A stretch of DNA of 64,000 bases. Origin: Platanthera guangdongensis. Its lineage: Eukaryota > Streptophyta > Magnoliopsida > Asparagales > Orchidaceae. The stretch lies in the NCBI GenBank assembly GCA_039583875.1, contig CM077162.1, positions 61,362,822-61,426,821 on the forward strand, written 5' to 3'. The notes below the pieces were generated by a model. The model made no database searches, was not told where the DNA came from, and saw only the letters and a program-made list of their open reading frames with translations. Position numbers and translations under genes: made by a program. Numbering within the stretch: the first letter of the stretch is position 1; each line of letters begins with the position of its first letter. Of the stretch, positions 33,705-45,598 are shown piece by piece.

Positions 33705-36700
33705 GGTTTTAATGTTGACAAAGGTGCATACCATCCAAGGTGCACCCAAGGGAGAGCTGGTGTGCTCGTTCTGTGCAAGGAAGGGTCATGATGTGACTCG
33801 TTGCTGGATGAAGAAAGGGTTTGCTTCCAGTGTGGGCAGAAGGGACAGCAGAAGTCTTCGTGCCCCCAGGCTCAGTCCCCACTGCAGCCCGCCCCACTTC
33901 GAGCTCTGCCACCGCCACCAAGCCTGGATAAAGGAAAATGAAAGCTGAACGTGATGACCAGCGAGGAAGCCCAAACCTCTACGCAAGTGATATCAGGTTA
34001 GCCTCAGTTTAATTTTATCCTTGTTAGTTATCTTCGTTGCCCTAGTTGTCGTTCGTTTAGTTATGTATGTTACGGTTTTAGGGGAGTTTAAGGTGCGGAA
34101 TAGGTGGGTGCGCATTTTTTTCGATTCGGCTGCCACTCATTCCTTTGTGGCCCGGAGATTTGTCTGAGTGTGGACCAATTAGGAGGCTCCTTCAATGTCA
34201 AGCTCCCTTCCGGTGATTCGGTGATATCTAACCAAGGAGTTCTGAGATGCCCTATTTATCTTGGGAATTTTCTGGCTTATGCGGATCTGATGATTTTGGA
34301 TCTGTCTGATTTTGACGTGATTCTGGGCATGGACTGGCCGTCCAAATATGATGCGGTCATCCGGTGAAAGGCTAAGCGATTGGATTTCAGAATGGACGAC
34401 GGACAACCTATGAGCGTCTATGGATTTCAAGACAGAGTTTCTCCTGTCATTTCTGCGGTACGTGCTTATCGTGTTATAGAGTCTGTTTGCGAGGCGTTTT
34501 TGGTTTCTATTTTTGCTCTGGAAACAGCTTTTGTTACGCCACGTCTTGAGGATGTCTCGGTGGTGCGAGAGTTTCCAGATGCCTTTCCTGATAGTCTTCC
34601 AGGACTTCCTCCTCAAAGGGAGATAGAGTTTGTGATAGACCTCGAACCAGGTACTCGTCCTATTTCTAAAGCACCGTATTGTATGGGTCCGCGTGAGTTG
34701 GATGAGTTGCGTACTCAGCTCGATGAGTTGCTCAGGTGTGGTTTTATTAGGCCAAGTACTTCTCCATGGGGTTCTCCTGTTTTGTTCGTCAAGAAAAAAG
34801 ATGGATCGATGAGACTATGCATCGATTATAGGGAATTGAACAAGGTAACAATTAATAATAGATATCCCCTTCCAAGGATTGATGATTTGTTTGACCAATT
34901 GCGTGGTAGCTCGGTATTTTCAAAGATCGATCTTCGCTCAGGCTACCACCAGTTGAGGATTCGTGAGGCAGATATTCCTCGAACCGCTTTTCGTTCGCGG
35001 CATGGACATTATGAGTTTCTGGTGATGTCTTTCGGTTTAACCAATGCACCCTCTGCTTTCATGGATTTGATGAATCGAGTGTTTAAGGATTTCTTGGACC
35101 GATTTGTTATTGTGTTCATAGATGATGTCTTGGTGTATTCCCGCAATGTTGAGGAGCATACTCAGCATTTGCGTCTGGTTTTGTCGACCCTGAGGGAGCA
35201 TAAGTTATATGCGAAGTTGAGCAAGTGTGAGTTCTGGCTACCTCAGGTGTCCTTTCTGGGTCATCTTGTAAGCAAGGACGGTATTTCTGTAGACCCGACC
35301 AAGATTTCTACTGTAATGGAATGGGAGAGACCTTCTACACCTAAGGAGATTAGGAGTTTCTTAGGCCTAGTCGGCTATTATAGAAGATTCGTGGAAGGAT
35401 TTTCGGTGTTGTCTTCTCCTCTAACTAGACTTACTCAGAAGAATACTGCTTTCATTTGGAGTGATAAGTGTGAAGAGGCTTTCCAAGAGCTGAAGAAGAG
35501 ATTATGTACTGCTCCGATTTTAACCTTACCTAGTGAAGGAGTTGAGTATGTTGTGTATGTTGATGCGTCACATATCGGACTTGGTTGCGTTTTAATGCAA
35601 GATGGTAAGGTGATTGCGTATGGATCGAGACAACTAAAGAGCCATGAGAGAAACTATCCTACGCACGATTTGGAGTTTGCTGCCGTAATTTATGCACTAA
35701 AGCTTTGGAGACACTTATTATATGGCGCGATGTGAAAGATCTATACTGACCATAAGAGTTTGAAGTACGTCTTCACTCAGAAGGAACTAAATCTGCACCA
35801 GTGTCGGTGGCTAGAATATGTGGCGGATTATGAAGTGGAAATTCTTTATCATCCAGGAAAGGCTAATGTAGTAGCCGATGCCTTGAGTAGAAAGACCGCT
35901 AAGATTTTTAATCTGTCGGTGCAGTCCTTGATAGAAGAATTTTTGTTAATGGATATAGAGGTTGGGAGTAGTACTGTGCCTGCTAGTCTAGAAGCAGAAG
36001 AACCCTCTTGGATTTCCCTTACTCGAGCACATCGGAAGGATGATCCTGATTTGTTGCACCTCCAGAATAGAACTTTGAAGGGAGAGCTACCCGATTTCTC
36101 TGTGGATGAGTTAGACACCCTGAAGTATCGGGGTAGATTTTGCGTCCCCGCCTTTGGCGATATTTGAGCTAAGATCTGTGTTGAAGCTCATGCTTCCAGT
36201 GTGGCCTACCACCCTGGTTCCACAAAGATGTATAAAGATCTAAAGCAAATTGTTTGGTGGTCAGGGATGAAGAATGACATCGCAAAGTTTGTATCGGAAT
36301 GTTATACGTGTTAGCATGTTAAGGCTGATCATAGAAGGCCTGGTGGTAAATTGACATCGCTTGATATTCCAAGTTAGAAATGAGAAAGTATTTCAATGGA
36401 TTTCATCACCGGTCTGCCAAAATCTCCCTGTGGGCACGACTCTGTTAGGGTGATAGTCAACAGGTTGACAAAGTGTGCTCACTTCGTTCCATTTAAGATT
36501 GGGTACTCGATGAAGAAGATAACTGAGTTATATCTTGAAGAGGTCATCAGGTTACATGGTGTGCCTGTTAGCATCGTATCAGATCGGGACTCTAGATTTA
36601 CGTCTCGTTTTTGGAAGAGTTAATAGGAGGGGTTGGGTACCGATTTAAGGTATTCCATCGCCTATCATCCGCAGACTATTGGTCAGACGGAAAGAGTAAA

Positions 36701-36764
36701 TCAAATCGTAGAAGATATGATCAAGTGTTATATTTTGGATCATGGTGGTGCTTGGGATGAGCGC
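33705..36764 (+). pseudogene. Chromovirus gag end, protease, RT, RNase H and integrase core
   Basis: Zinc knuckle CSFCARKGHDVTRC, then in another frame a second cysteine motif CFQCGQKGQQKSSC. The protease is FDSAATHSFVARRFV, with DSA instead of D[ST]G. A long open frame (34380-35735) covers [57 protein letters not shown] (catalytic FIDD) and [20 protein letters not shown], then RNase [21 protein letters not shown]. After a TGA at about 35733 RNase H continues ([20 protein letters not shown]). The integrase has a broken HHCC region with TAG near 36313, the core [33 protein letters not shown], and YHPQTIGQTERVNQ. Integrase stops at the solo LTR at 36765. Confidence 0.88.
33997..34081 (+). other. 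Candidate 85-bp GT-AG intron between gag and protease
   Basis: TATCAG|GTTAGCC at the left and TACGGTTTTAG|GGGAG at the right. The interior is T-rich and has an in-frame stop. Joining across it keeps one frame, from STQVISG to EFKVRNRWVRIFFDSAATHS, which is the expected gag-to-protease transition. It could also be a chance insertion in a decayed copy. Confidence 0.5.
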
Positions 36765-37125
36765 TGTAGAAAGTAGCGAATAAGAAAGAACAAACGGATA
36801 GACTTTTGAATAATTGAAATTTTATTATCCAAAAAATATATCATTTACAAATGAATGACCTCCCTTATATAGAATGGAGGAGAGTAAACAAACAATGTGG
36901 GACTAAACATTTACAGTACTGAGCGGCTAGAAATAAAGGAGACCGCACAGGCCGCACGGTTAGACAGATGGGTTAACCGCTCGGCAACTCCAGCAGGATA
37001 GAACAGGCCGCAATGGGAGACCGATAGACCGCCCGGTCTCCAGGCTTCAGAGTGAGACCGCCAGACCGCTCGGTCAACAAACCGCTGGATAAGACCGCAA
37101 GGCCGCCCGGTCTAATACTTCAACA
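36765..37125 (-). repeat. 361-bp solo LTR with perfect target duplication
   Basis: Bounded by TGTAGAAAG and CTTCAACA, and flanked by AGCGC at 36760-36764 and 37126-37130. On the minus strand it starts TGTTGAAGTATTAGACCGGG, has a TATA box CTATATAAGGG at about 36875-36886 and a poly(A)-like AATAAAA further on, the layout of a small copia LTR. Removing it restores the integrase codons GGAWDER and L.MEFAYNNSYQ in frame. Confidence 0.88.
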
Positions 37126-37130
37126 AGCGC

Positions 37131-37798
37131 CTCAGACTCATGGAGTTTGCTTACAATAATAGTTATCAAGAGAGTCTGCAGATGGCCCCGTTGAGGCCTT
37201 ATATGGGAGGCGTTGTAGAACTCCATTGTTTTGGGCTGAAGTTGGTGAGAGGTCGTTGTTAGGTCCGGAAGCCCTTGAAGAGATGAATTGTGCTGTGACC
37301 CACATTCGGGAAAAGCTTCGTGTGGCTCAAGAGCGCTATGATAAGTATGCTAACCTATGAAGGGTCGATCTGGAGTTTGCGGTTGGAGACTTGGTTTTTC
37401 TAAAGGTTTCTCCGATGTCTGGTGTTAAAAGATTTGAAAGGAACCACAAGTTAGACCCCCGGTATGTGGGACCTTTCCAGATTCTTGAGCGCATCGGAGT
37501 GTCGGCTTATAGGTTGGAATTGCCTGCGACCTTCCCTAGTGTCCATGATGTGTTCCGTGTGAGCTAGTTGCGGAAATGTGTTCGTAATGATCGTCAAGTA
37601 CTCGACTCGATATCCCAGATTCAGCCAAACCTTACTTATGTGGAAGAACCTGTTCATGTTCTGGATTTTCAAGAGTGGGTGTTGCGGAGAAAGACCATCC
37701 CCATGGTCAAGATTCTTTGGAGAAATCAAGACGTCGAGAGCGCAACGTGGGAATTGGAATCAGCCATGAGAGAATCTCATCCGCACCTCTTCTCTTAG
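37131..37798 (+). pseudogene. Chromovirus integrase C-terminus and chromodomain
   Basis: Continues the integrase after the solo LTR: RLMEFAYNNSYQESLQMAPL, then ALEEMNCAVTHIREKLRVAQ, VGDLVFLKVSPMSGVKRFER, YVGPFQILERIGVSAYRLEL and a chromodomain-like end VLRRKTIPMVKILWRNQDVE, SATWELESAMRESHPHLFS. Stops are present at about 37358 and 37567. In family members the chromodomain targets insertion to heterochromatin. Confidence 0.87.
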
Positions 37799-37906
37799 TT
37801 TCGGGTATGTTGCTATTTTCTCAGTTATGCATGGTTTTATAGATTTTAGTTTGGTTTTGGAGTTGTGATAAGTTTTGGGACGAAACTCCTTTTTAGGAGG
37901 AGTGAC

Positions 37907-40900
37907 TGTAACGCCCCCGATTTTTCGATGATTTTATTGGGTTGGGCAACGTCAGATTTATGACGTCGTGGCGTTACCTTTAACGTCGAGTTGACGACAC
38001 AATGACGTTAAGGCATTTTCGCGTCCGTGCGGTCGAGTAGGCCGAATTCTTGTTGTAATGGGAAAATTTTGCATTTGGAATTTAAGTTAAGTAATTTTGG
38101 ACGCGCGATTAAAGTTTTGGATTGTTTATGTTCGCCGTATACTTTGAAGATTAATATCTCGGGAATGGCTCGTCGGATTCTGGTTTTGATTTTGCCGTTG
38201 TGTTCGTAGCGTCAGAGTTCGCGTACGGTGCGAATTTCGTTTAATTCGGCGCGCGTTCGGACCTCCGTTTTGATCTCCTAGTTACCTTATTCAAAAAGAT
38301 ATAAACATGAATATTTTAATATTAAAGTACAATTCAAAAATGAAAAACACAATTCATTCATATAGTTTGATCAGAAGATTATATTTGCAAAGAATTTGTT
38401 CATTCTGCAAAGTTACTCGAGTCCCTGTCTTTATATTACTCGAGTGATTTTAGCTCTACACGAGTAGATCTACTGTGCATGCAATTTCGATTTCCTGAAT
38501 ACTCGAGTATCCTCCTTACCACTCGAGTACTGCTTCTATTTTGTACTCGAGTCGTTTCTCTTATTTACACGAGTACTTTTCCTCCTGCTACTCGAGTGAT
38601 TATTGGACCTACTCGAGTAGTTCTCTTTCTCTCGAGTGCTACTTTCTACATACACGAGTGATTCTCTTCTGGACCTACTCGAGTAGTTTTGAACTACCCA
38701 AGTAGTCGTTCTGAACTACTCGAGTAGTCGTTTTATATCACTCGAGTACCCATAAGCCTGTTCTCGTGTAGTCCGTTGCATTTTGTGTTCAGGGGTCTTT
38801 TGGAGGCTCAAGACTATGTCGAATGGAAAAATGGTCAACATAAAATTTGTTCATCTCGATGAGATCTACAACTTTCGTGTTGGACATTTTTCAATTTAAA
38901 GACATCCTAAACCCCTATTTTTGTCTTCCGTGCACCCGCGCATATATAGCTCGTTTTTAGACAGAATTTTTTTTATAAACATATATATTTATATATCTTT
39001 ATATATATATATATATGTATATATATACATATTTATACTTAGGTTATTAGAAGGAAAAGAAAATTCCTTCTTCTTCTCCGATTCTTGTCTCCCGAACCAG
39101 AGCGGCGTGAGCGTGAGAGTAAATACTTCGTGAACCTTCCGATGGCCGCCGACGGTGCTCCGGTGCTCGAAATCTTCATCCGAGCATAGATCCGGAAAGC
39201 TCTCGCCGAGAGCTACGCCCTCGTGGTAATTTATTTCCCATTTCTTGAGATTTGTCGTTAGGGTTTTTCGGCCCTAACCTCTATTTTGGTCATTTTTGTC
39301 TAGATTTCAACTTCTCCCGCATCCTTTTGCCCCGATCTATGACGTGGAGTGATTCGGTGGACTTTTTCGGTAAAACCAAGGCAAGTGGTGGTTTCTCCTC
39401 ATTTCTCGTTGTCTGATTCGATGGTAACGGCTATGTTTTCATGTCCCCTAAAATTTTCTACACTTATTTTTCCAAATTATTGCTATGATTAACTGCTTTG
39501 TTGATCACATGTTGTTATGATGTTTTGTCATGCTAAACTCAATCTTATCTATTTATGTTTAATCGTTCTTAGAAGTGTCTTACCGATGGCTTAAGTGCCT
39601 TAGCTCTCGTTATTAAACGTATTAGAGTTTAATTAGGATTGTAAATCGTTCCTAAGGGTTGATCAATCATGTCCGGAATCTAGTAATGTCAAGTAGAATT
39701 TGTCGAGCCAAAATTTCGAGATATTTGTGTTGTGATTTCTTTGGGTTCTTGGATGCGGAAGTTAGTGGACGATTCCACCTCCGCAGTGTTTTTTACCTTC
39801 ATTAGTGCCCTGTGGAAGTATACCTGATTTTTGGATGTCTGCGGTGTATAGTGGAGAGTATGAGACTCCCTCGCAGTTTGACGGATTATATATATATCCG
39901 TTTTGTTTTTGGGTGGTGTGTCCAAGAGTGACCACCTCGCCCGTGTTTTTGGGTGGTGTGTTCAAAAGTGACCACTTCGCCGTGTTTTTGGGTAGAGTCG
40001 ACCACAGGTGCCTAATAAAGGTGTTGTATTTTCTTTTCTGGTGAATTATTTATGTAGTCACCTTATAGCCTTGTGCGTCTGGTGCACCCTTATGGAACGT
40101 GACAAGTCACGTAGGAGTTCTTTTCCTGTTGATGACCCATTTTCTTTTGTACTTTACTTCAGTATTTTTGGTCTTGGGTTGGTACCCATGTTGACCCCTT
40201 GTTTATTTCGGTTTATTACTTTTTCTGCCACTACTTGTGCCTTCTTGCTGAGGTGTTCTGTTTTTTTTTTGCGATGCCTCAGGTTCAGAGCAGTAGCAGT
40301 TAGCAGTGCTGGTGTTGGAGTTTTTCTGGCGGTAGTGTTGGCCGTTATTTGTTGCCTCGTCATAGCGAGGTTGTTTGTTGTTGGTTTAGTTTTACTAGTT
40401 CAGACATACTTTTGTTCGTGGGTTCGTGTCAGCTTGCTGGCGCCCACAGGTTTGTTAGGTGTTCAATACTTGCTAGTTGCTCATTTATTTAAAAGTGGAT
40501 GTGGTTTACTTGCTCTCTGGGAGGATTTATGCTAGGAATGCATGTTAGGTATTTTCAACTATAAAATCTACTACTATTACTTCATACATTGCATAATTTG
40601 AAACTCTAATCTGTTATTTTTAGCGACCGTAAAAGCTATCTTTCCTACTATAATAAATTTAGAGTCTTGCACAGCATGCGTTGTCCTTTAGAGATGTTTT
40701 TACTCATGTAGGATGTCTGAGCCAATATAATCAAGTATTTTGTCCGCAGCGTATAATATATTTTGATTCGTGGAGTAGATGAGCCACTAAGCTGAGGGAT
40801 ACGTCAAACCTCTGCACCTGACTGTTTTTCCTTAAAATAACTTAAAAGGAACCTTTCTTCATGTTTAGTTTGGTGTCGGCCTGAACGTCCGCAGTTATCC

Positions 40901-40981
40901 CCTGCTGACGTGGCATCATGACATGCATTTCCCCTTACTCTGAAAAGCTGTCTCTTTGCGGTGAAAATGCGGGTTGTGACA
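37907..40981 (+). repeat. 3' LTR of the plus-strand chromovirus
   Basis: Starts TGTAACGCCCCCGA, the usual start of Tekay-type LTRs, right after a purine-rich AGGAGGAGTGAC, and ends GGGTTGTGACA. About 3.1 kb. It contains an array of ACTCGAG-type words at 38410-38760, AT dinucleotide tracts at about 38975-39035, and about two and a half copies of a 40-bp unit TTTTTGGGTGGTGTGT at 39905-40000. The 175-codon ORF at 40008-40535 lies within it and is not considered a gene. The right edge is inferred from the start of copia gag. Confidence 0.75.
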
Positions 40982-41579
40982 ACATTGCCTCAGAATCTAT
41001 TTGGGAAGCTGCTATCCCATGAGATGTAGATGAACTCAAGAAAGGCAGAAGAAGATGATGCCAGAACTTACAACAAAGAGAAGAATGTGGCCTTCAGAGT
41101 TGAAGCCATAAGAAGGAGAAGGGAAAAGACTCCTCCACCAAGGAGAGATACAGAGTTTGAGAGTTCAGATCTTATATTTTCTAGAAATGAACTGTCTGAT
41201 GGAGAACTAACACTATTCTCAAAGCAGTTCAAGAAGATGCTAAGCAGAAGGAGATAGTGGAAGAACAAAGGATCTTTAGGCTCCACCTCAAAGAAGCCTT
41301 ATTCCAGCAAGTACAAGTCCAGAAATGACCCCTCCAGGGAAATGTATGACTCCAAGCAGAATAAACATGTTAAGACTAATGTTGTTTGTGAATATTGCAA
41401 TAGGAGTGGACATGTCATTGCTGACTGTCCAGTTAAGAGGAAGGAGCACATGAAGTCTGAAGGAAAAAATCATCACAAGGACAAGAAAGCTGAAAAAAGC
41501 TTCTTGGCCACGAAGAAAGTCAGCATAGAAAATAGTGAATCTGAGTCTTCAGAATTAGATGAAGAACAGGTCTACATTG
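40982..41579 (+). pseudogene. SIRE-like copia gag, first fragment
   Basis: The frame reads NSRKAEEDDARTYNKEKNVA, LTLFSKQFKKMLSRRR, a zinc knuckle CEYCNRSGHVIADC, and an acidic tail SESESSELDEEQVYI. These match the gag end of SIRE-type copia elements. A TAG lies at about 41258. At 41579 the frame is cut by the minus-strand chromovirus (target CATTG) and resumes at 59951. Confidence 0.82.
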
Positions 41580-44047
41580 TGTAATAACTCCATCCGTTCA
41601 TATAACATATAATAGAAGGTCCGGTCGGGGCCCCACATCATATACCACAAAACAGGCGGCGAAGTCACAGAGTGATACCAGAGTTGCGCATCCTAACTCA
41701 TTGCATTCTAGCAGAAGCTTTTAACATTAAAACTGAACCCAACCATGAATGTCCACTAATATAATAACTACATATATACATTGGAATGTACCAAATACAA
41801 TGTCATTTGGCCTTAAGGCCTTACAGTTGTTCTTTTTACAAAAGTGGCTTTCAAACATCGACGCGCAGGCCAGCCACACATGAACAAACATAACATTATA
41901 TCGATAGCCTTCAAGGGCTAGCAGCAGCAGCAGTAGGTCCTTCAGCTCTTCTGTGTCCCGCTAGGCTCTCCAACACTTGTATAAGGACAACCCACCAAAT
42001 GGTGGCAAACAAGGCAACAGTCAGTATTCAGCTGACTAATTTATAACGACCCTACCCCTTTCCCGGGACAGTGGTATTCCTTCCATGCAGTCATAACAAT
42101 TCACAGGTAGTTATATGTATATATCACACATTGTGCTCTCACACATAAACATTCCATCACAACCGTCAGCCACACGGCCCGACGATCCGTGAACTTAGGG
42201 CACATTCTTTGTGTACCGATAAACCAGTTGCCCACCGCCGTTCAAGGCCCGAAGCCCAACGACAAACTTGAGCATTTTGCTCCATGGTGTGCAACCGGAG
42301 ACTTTAGTCTTAATGGTGTGCATGCCTAAGACTCTCGCTATGCGTTTCTGCCGAATGCCAATCATCCAGACACTCATGGCGGACAACCATAACGCGGATA
42401 TAATTGAGCCTTTGCCCGTTGCGCAAATCGTTAGTTCTATGACCAGACTAATGTGGGTCGGCATCCCTTTGTCCGTTCAGCATAAAGCCTTTTTCAGAGC
42501 TCTTCAAGCTCACAAATAGCCACAAGATCCTCGCAGGACTGGCTTCACAATCATAGGTTAGCTAGGTGTCACGCTTCGCGTTAGCGACAGAACTCATTTT
42601 CCATCCCTAGGCTTAACAGTACATTTATAGCATACACTTGCGGGTATTTTCAGGGACTGCCAAGCCAGTACTTCCTGCTACTACCCTTCACAGGAACAAC
42701 CCATCAAGCATCACAAGCATTACAAGCATCATAGGGTCTTTTCCTGGACTTCCACACCAGTACTTCCTGCTACTGCCCTTCACACGTCCAACCCATCGAG
42801 CATCACAAGCATTACAGGCATCACAAGGGTGTTTTCCTTGACTACCACTCCAGTACTTCCTGCTACTGCCCTTCACAGGTCCAACCCATCTACTCCATAA
42901 ACTACACGTTTCATCGTGGAGTCTTCTCTGGTGTATATATGCAACATCACCAATCAAGACCAACCTGTCCAGATGGGCTTCACACAACATGCTTATTCTG
43001 TACTCCATTTCTGGATCTATATGCCAAACTATTGGGGATTCCAAGAGTCAACCCAAGGAACTCCCTTACAATCCACCCTATGGTGGGGGAATCATATGCA
43101 CATGCCAAAAAGGAAGCCTTCACATTGCTAAGAAGGAAGATCGTTACCCTTGACGATCGTTTTGAAGCCATGGAATTCTAGCCAGTTGGAAAGCACCGCA
43201 TCAACTTTGCCTCCACAAATATGGCTTCTAATCTCAGATCAGAACTCTCAAGCTCCTCCAACGGATAGATCCCTTCCCTTCCTCCTCCTCCTCCTCCTTG
43301 CTCTCCTTTCTCTTAAGCTATTTAGAAAGATAATGGCTAAGTAAGAAATGAGATTTCTCTTCTCATTCTCGGCCTTAAAGTAGCAAGGAGACGCATGGGC
43401 CATCAGATCCCAAAGGAAGGAGATGAACGGCCACAAAAATCTCTAAAATTGACTTTTTGGGTCTGACACGCCCTGTGACACGACTGTGTCACAGGTCATG
43501 TACCTTAAGCGGCACACGAACTGACTTATCCAAAACAGATCATAGCCAGGTGACATGCCCGTGTCGGCCCAGTCACACCCGTCACACAGAGCGTGTACCT
43601 CACTCGAGTCATACTCGATACCAACTCGAGAGAACTACTCGAGTACTTGGTCATTACACGCCCATGTCATATAGCTGACACGCCTGTGTCCCTTAGGTAC
43701 TCGCGACATTTTCTATCTACTCGAGACATTTCCTCGAGATCTACTCGAGTCGACATAGAACGGTACACGCCCGAGTCCAAAGGATGACACGCCCGTGGCA
43801 CTAGTACTCGAGACCCACTCGAAACCTACTCGAGATAATCACTCGAGTAGTTTGCGCAGGACACGCCCCTGACACGCCCCCTGACACGCTCGTATCATAG
43901 GGAATGTACACTCAAAATTTTCTTCGATCGACTTTTCGTCGACCAGACATCGGGCTGCTCACTCGAGCAAGACATGACATGTGATACGCCCGTGTCCCAG
44001 GGCGTGTAACCCGACCTGAACTCGAATTTGGGTTTTGGGGTCTTACA
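41580..44047 (-). repeat. 3' LTR of the minus-strand chromovirus
   Basis: About 2468 bases, TGTAATAACTCC to GGGGTCTTACA. Matches 48949-50189 plus 58718-59950. Contains three units of about 88 bp around CCAGTACTTCCTGCTACT (42640-42890) and many ACTCGAG and GACACGCCCGTGTC words (43460-44000). The ORFs here are not genes. Confidence 0.92.
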
Positions 44048-44099
44048 ACACTCCCCTCCTTACAAAAATTTCATCCCGAAATTTGTGGACAGCACAGAA

Positions 44100-45430
44100 T
44101 CTGTAAGCAAAATGTTATAACTTCAAAAATGTTTGTTACAACAAAGGATATACTGTACAATAGTTAAACAAACAACTCAGGAAATTCAGCTTGCTTGGTC
44201 TGCTCGCGCTCCCATATTAGCTCCGTACGGCCATAGTTGTCTCATCGGACCTTGACCATCCCGATTGTCTTGCTCCGCAACTATTTATTGGCTCGATCCT
44301 CGATCTTAATGGGCCTAACCTTCGTCGTTAGCCCATACTCCACCGGTACGCGATCATTCTCAATCACTTGAGTTGGATCTTTGACGGCTTTCCGAAGCAC
44401 CGAGATGTGAAACACATCATGTAATCCACTCAATTCTGCTAAAAGAGCTAGCCGATATGCGGCTTCCCCAACTCGCTCTACCACTTCAAACAGACCAAGA
44501 TATCTCGGACTTAACTTTTTCAGACGCTGAATCCTGGACATGCCTTTGAAGGGTTTGATCTTCAAGTATACCCAATCGCCTACCGCAAAATCCACGTTTC
44601 GGTGCTTGGCGTCGTAGTATTTCGCTTATCGATCATGGGCTATCAGTAGCCTCTCTCGAATAGTGCGTATCGTCAAGTTCTCTTCATCTACTTCTTTACG
44701 CCTATTCACTTTAGATTCGCCTGCTTCTACCCAAGCTAACGGTGTATGACACTTCTGACCATACAGAGCTTCAAACGGTGCCATACTGGTGTTTGCTTTG
44801 TAGTTATTATTGTAGATAAACTCCACCATATAGAGATGATCTTCCCATCTCTTACCAAAGTCCAGGGCGCACATTCGGAGCATATCCTCCATTGTTTTGT
44901 TGGTCCTCTTTGTTTGGCCATCTGTTTGGGGATGAAAGGTCGTACAGAATGCTAACTTTGTGCCCAACAACTGATGGATTAGCCTCAAATCACTTGATGT
45001 GAATTGCCCATCACCATCACTTACGATGGTACGAGGAACACCGTGTAGCCGTACAATCTGCTCAACATAAAGTTTTGCCAAACTTTCCACTGAATCGTCC
45101 CGTTTATTTGGAAGGAAGTGCCCCACTTTCATCAACCGGTCTACAATCACCCAGATTAAATCATTACCACATTGAGATATCGGCAACCCGTGCACGAAAT
45201 CCATTGAAATATCATCAAACTTCCATTCTGGAATCGGCAACGACTTCAAGAAACCTCCTGGCTTCTAGCATTCCGCCTTTACCAAAGCATAAGTTTGGCA
45301 TTTGGCCACATAATGGGTTATATCCTTCTTGTGTCCCGGCCACCAGAACAACCTCTTCATGTCTCTGAACATCTTTGTGCTCCCAGGGTGAACTGAGTAC
45401 TTGGTAAAGTGAGCTTCGTACATCAACTCT
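44100..45430 (-). pseudogene. Chromovirus integrase and C-terminal domain
   Basis: Core: WKFDDISMDFVHGLPISQCG, VPRTIVSDGDGQFTSSDLRL, FHPQTDGQTKRTNKTMEDML (usual Glu is Lys in QTKRTN), YNNNYKANTSMAPFEALYGQ (45249-44626). The C-terminal domain FAVGDWVYLKIKPFKGMSRI, LSPRYLGLFEVVERVGEAAY and LHDVFHISVLRKAV is at 44595-44281. A chromodomain-like tail continues to about 44165 after a stop. The HHCC region lies at about 45430-45260 in another frame. Few lesions for an element of this depth. Confidence 0.88.
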
Positions 45431-45598
45431 TCTCACAATTTACCCATACTCGGGACGCACAACCAGCCCTCTTTTCGCATTAGGCTATCATCCCAGGAGA
45501 ATTTGCCCTCTGGGCCATCCTTTGCATTAGCGTTGGAGACTTTCATCTAGATTCGTTGCTCATCGAATCCTGTCCGCAAGGTCATACTGTACCTCTGA

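Larger units (their letters stand above)
33705..40981 (+). mobile_element. Chromovirus (Tekay/Del-like Ty3/gypsy), 5' end missing
   Basis: From a gag zinc-knuckle remnant at 33712, protease, RT, RNase H, integrase and chromodomain follow in plus orientation to 37798. A 3.1-kb 3' LTR follows (37907-40981). The 5' LTR and capsid are missing. A 361-bp solo LTR splits the integrase. The 3' LTR abuts SIRE-like copia gag at 40982, so this element probably inserted in that copia before its left side was lost. Confidence 0.85.

Noticed and set aside
34179..34616. 145-codon minus-strand ORF
   Set aside because: Shadow of the chromovirus protease to RT region, which reads clearly on the plus strand.
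38960..39040. AT dinucleotide tract as a replication origin or matrix attachment site
   Set aside because: Simple repeat within an LTR, with no supporting signal.
40008..40535. 175-codon hydrophobic ORF resembling a membrane protein
   Set aside because: It lies inside the chromovirus 3' LTR, is T-rich, and its hydrophobicity follows from composition.
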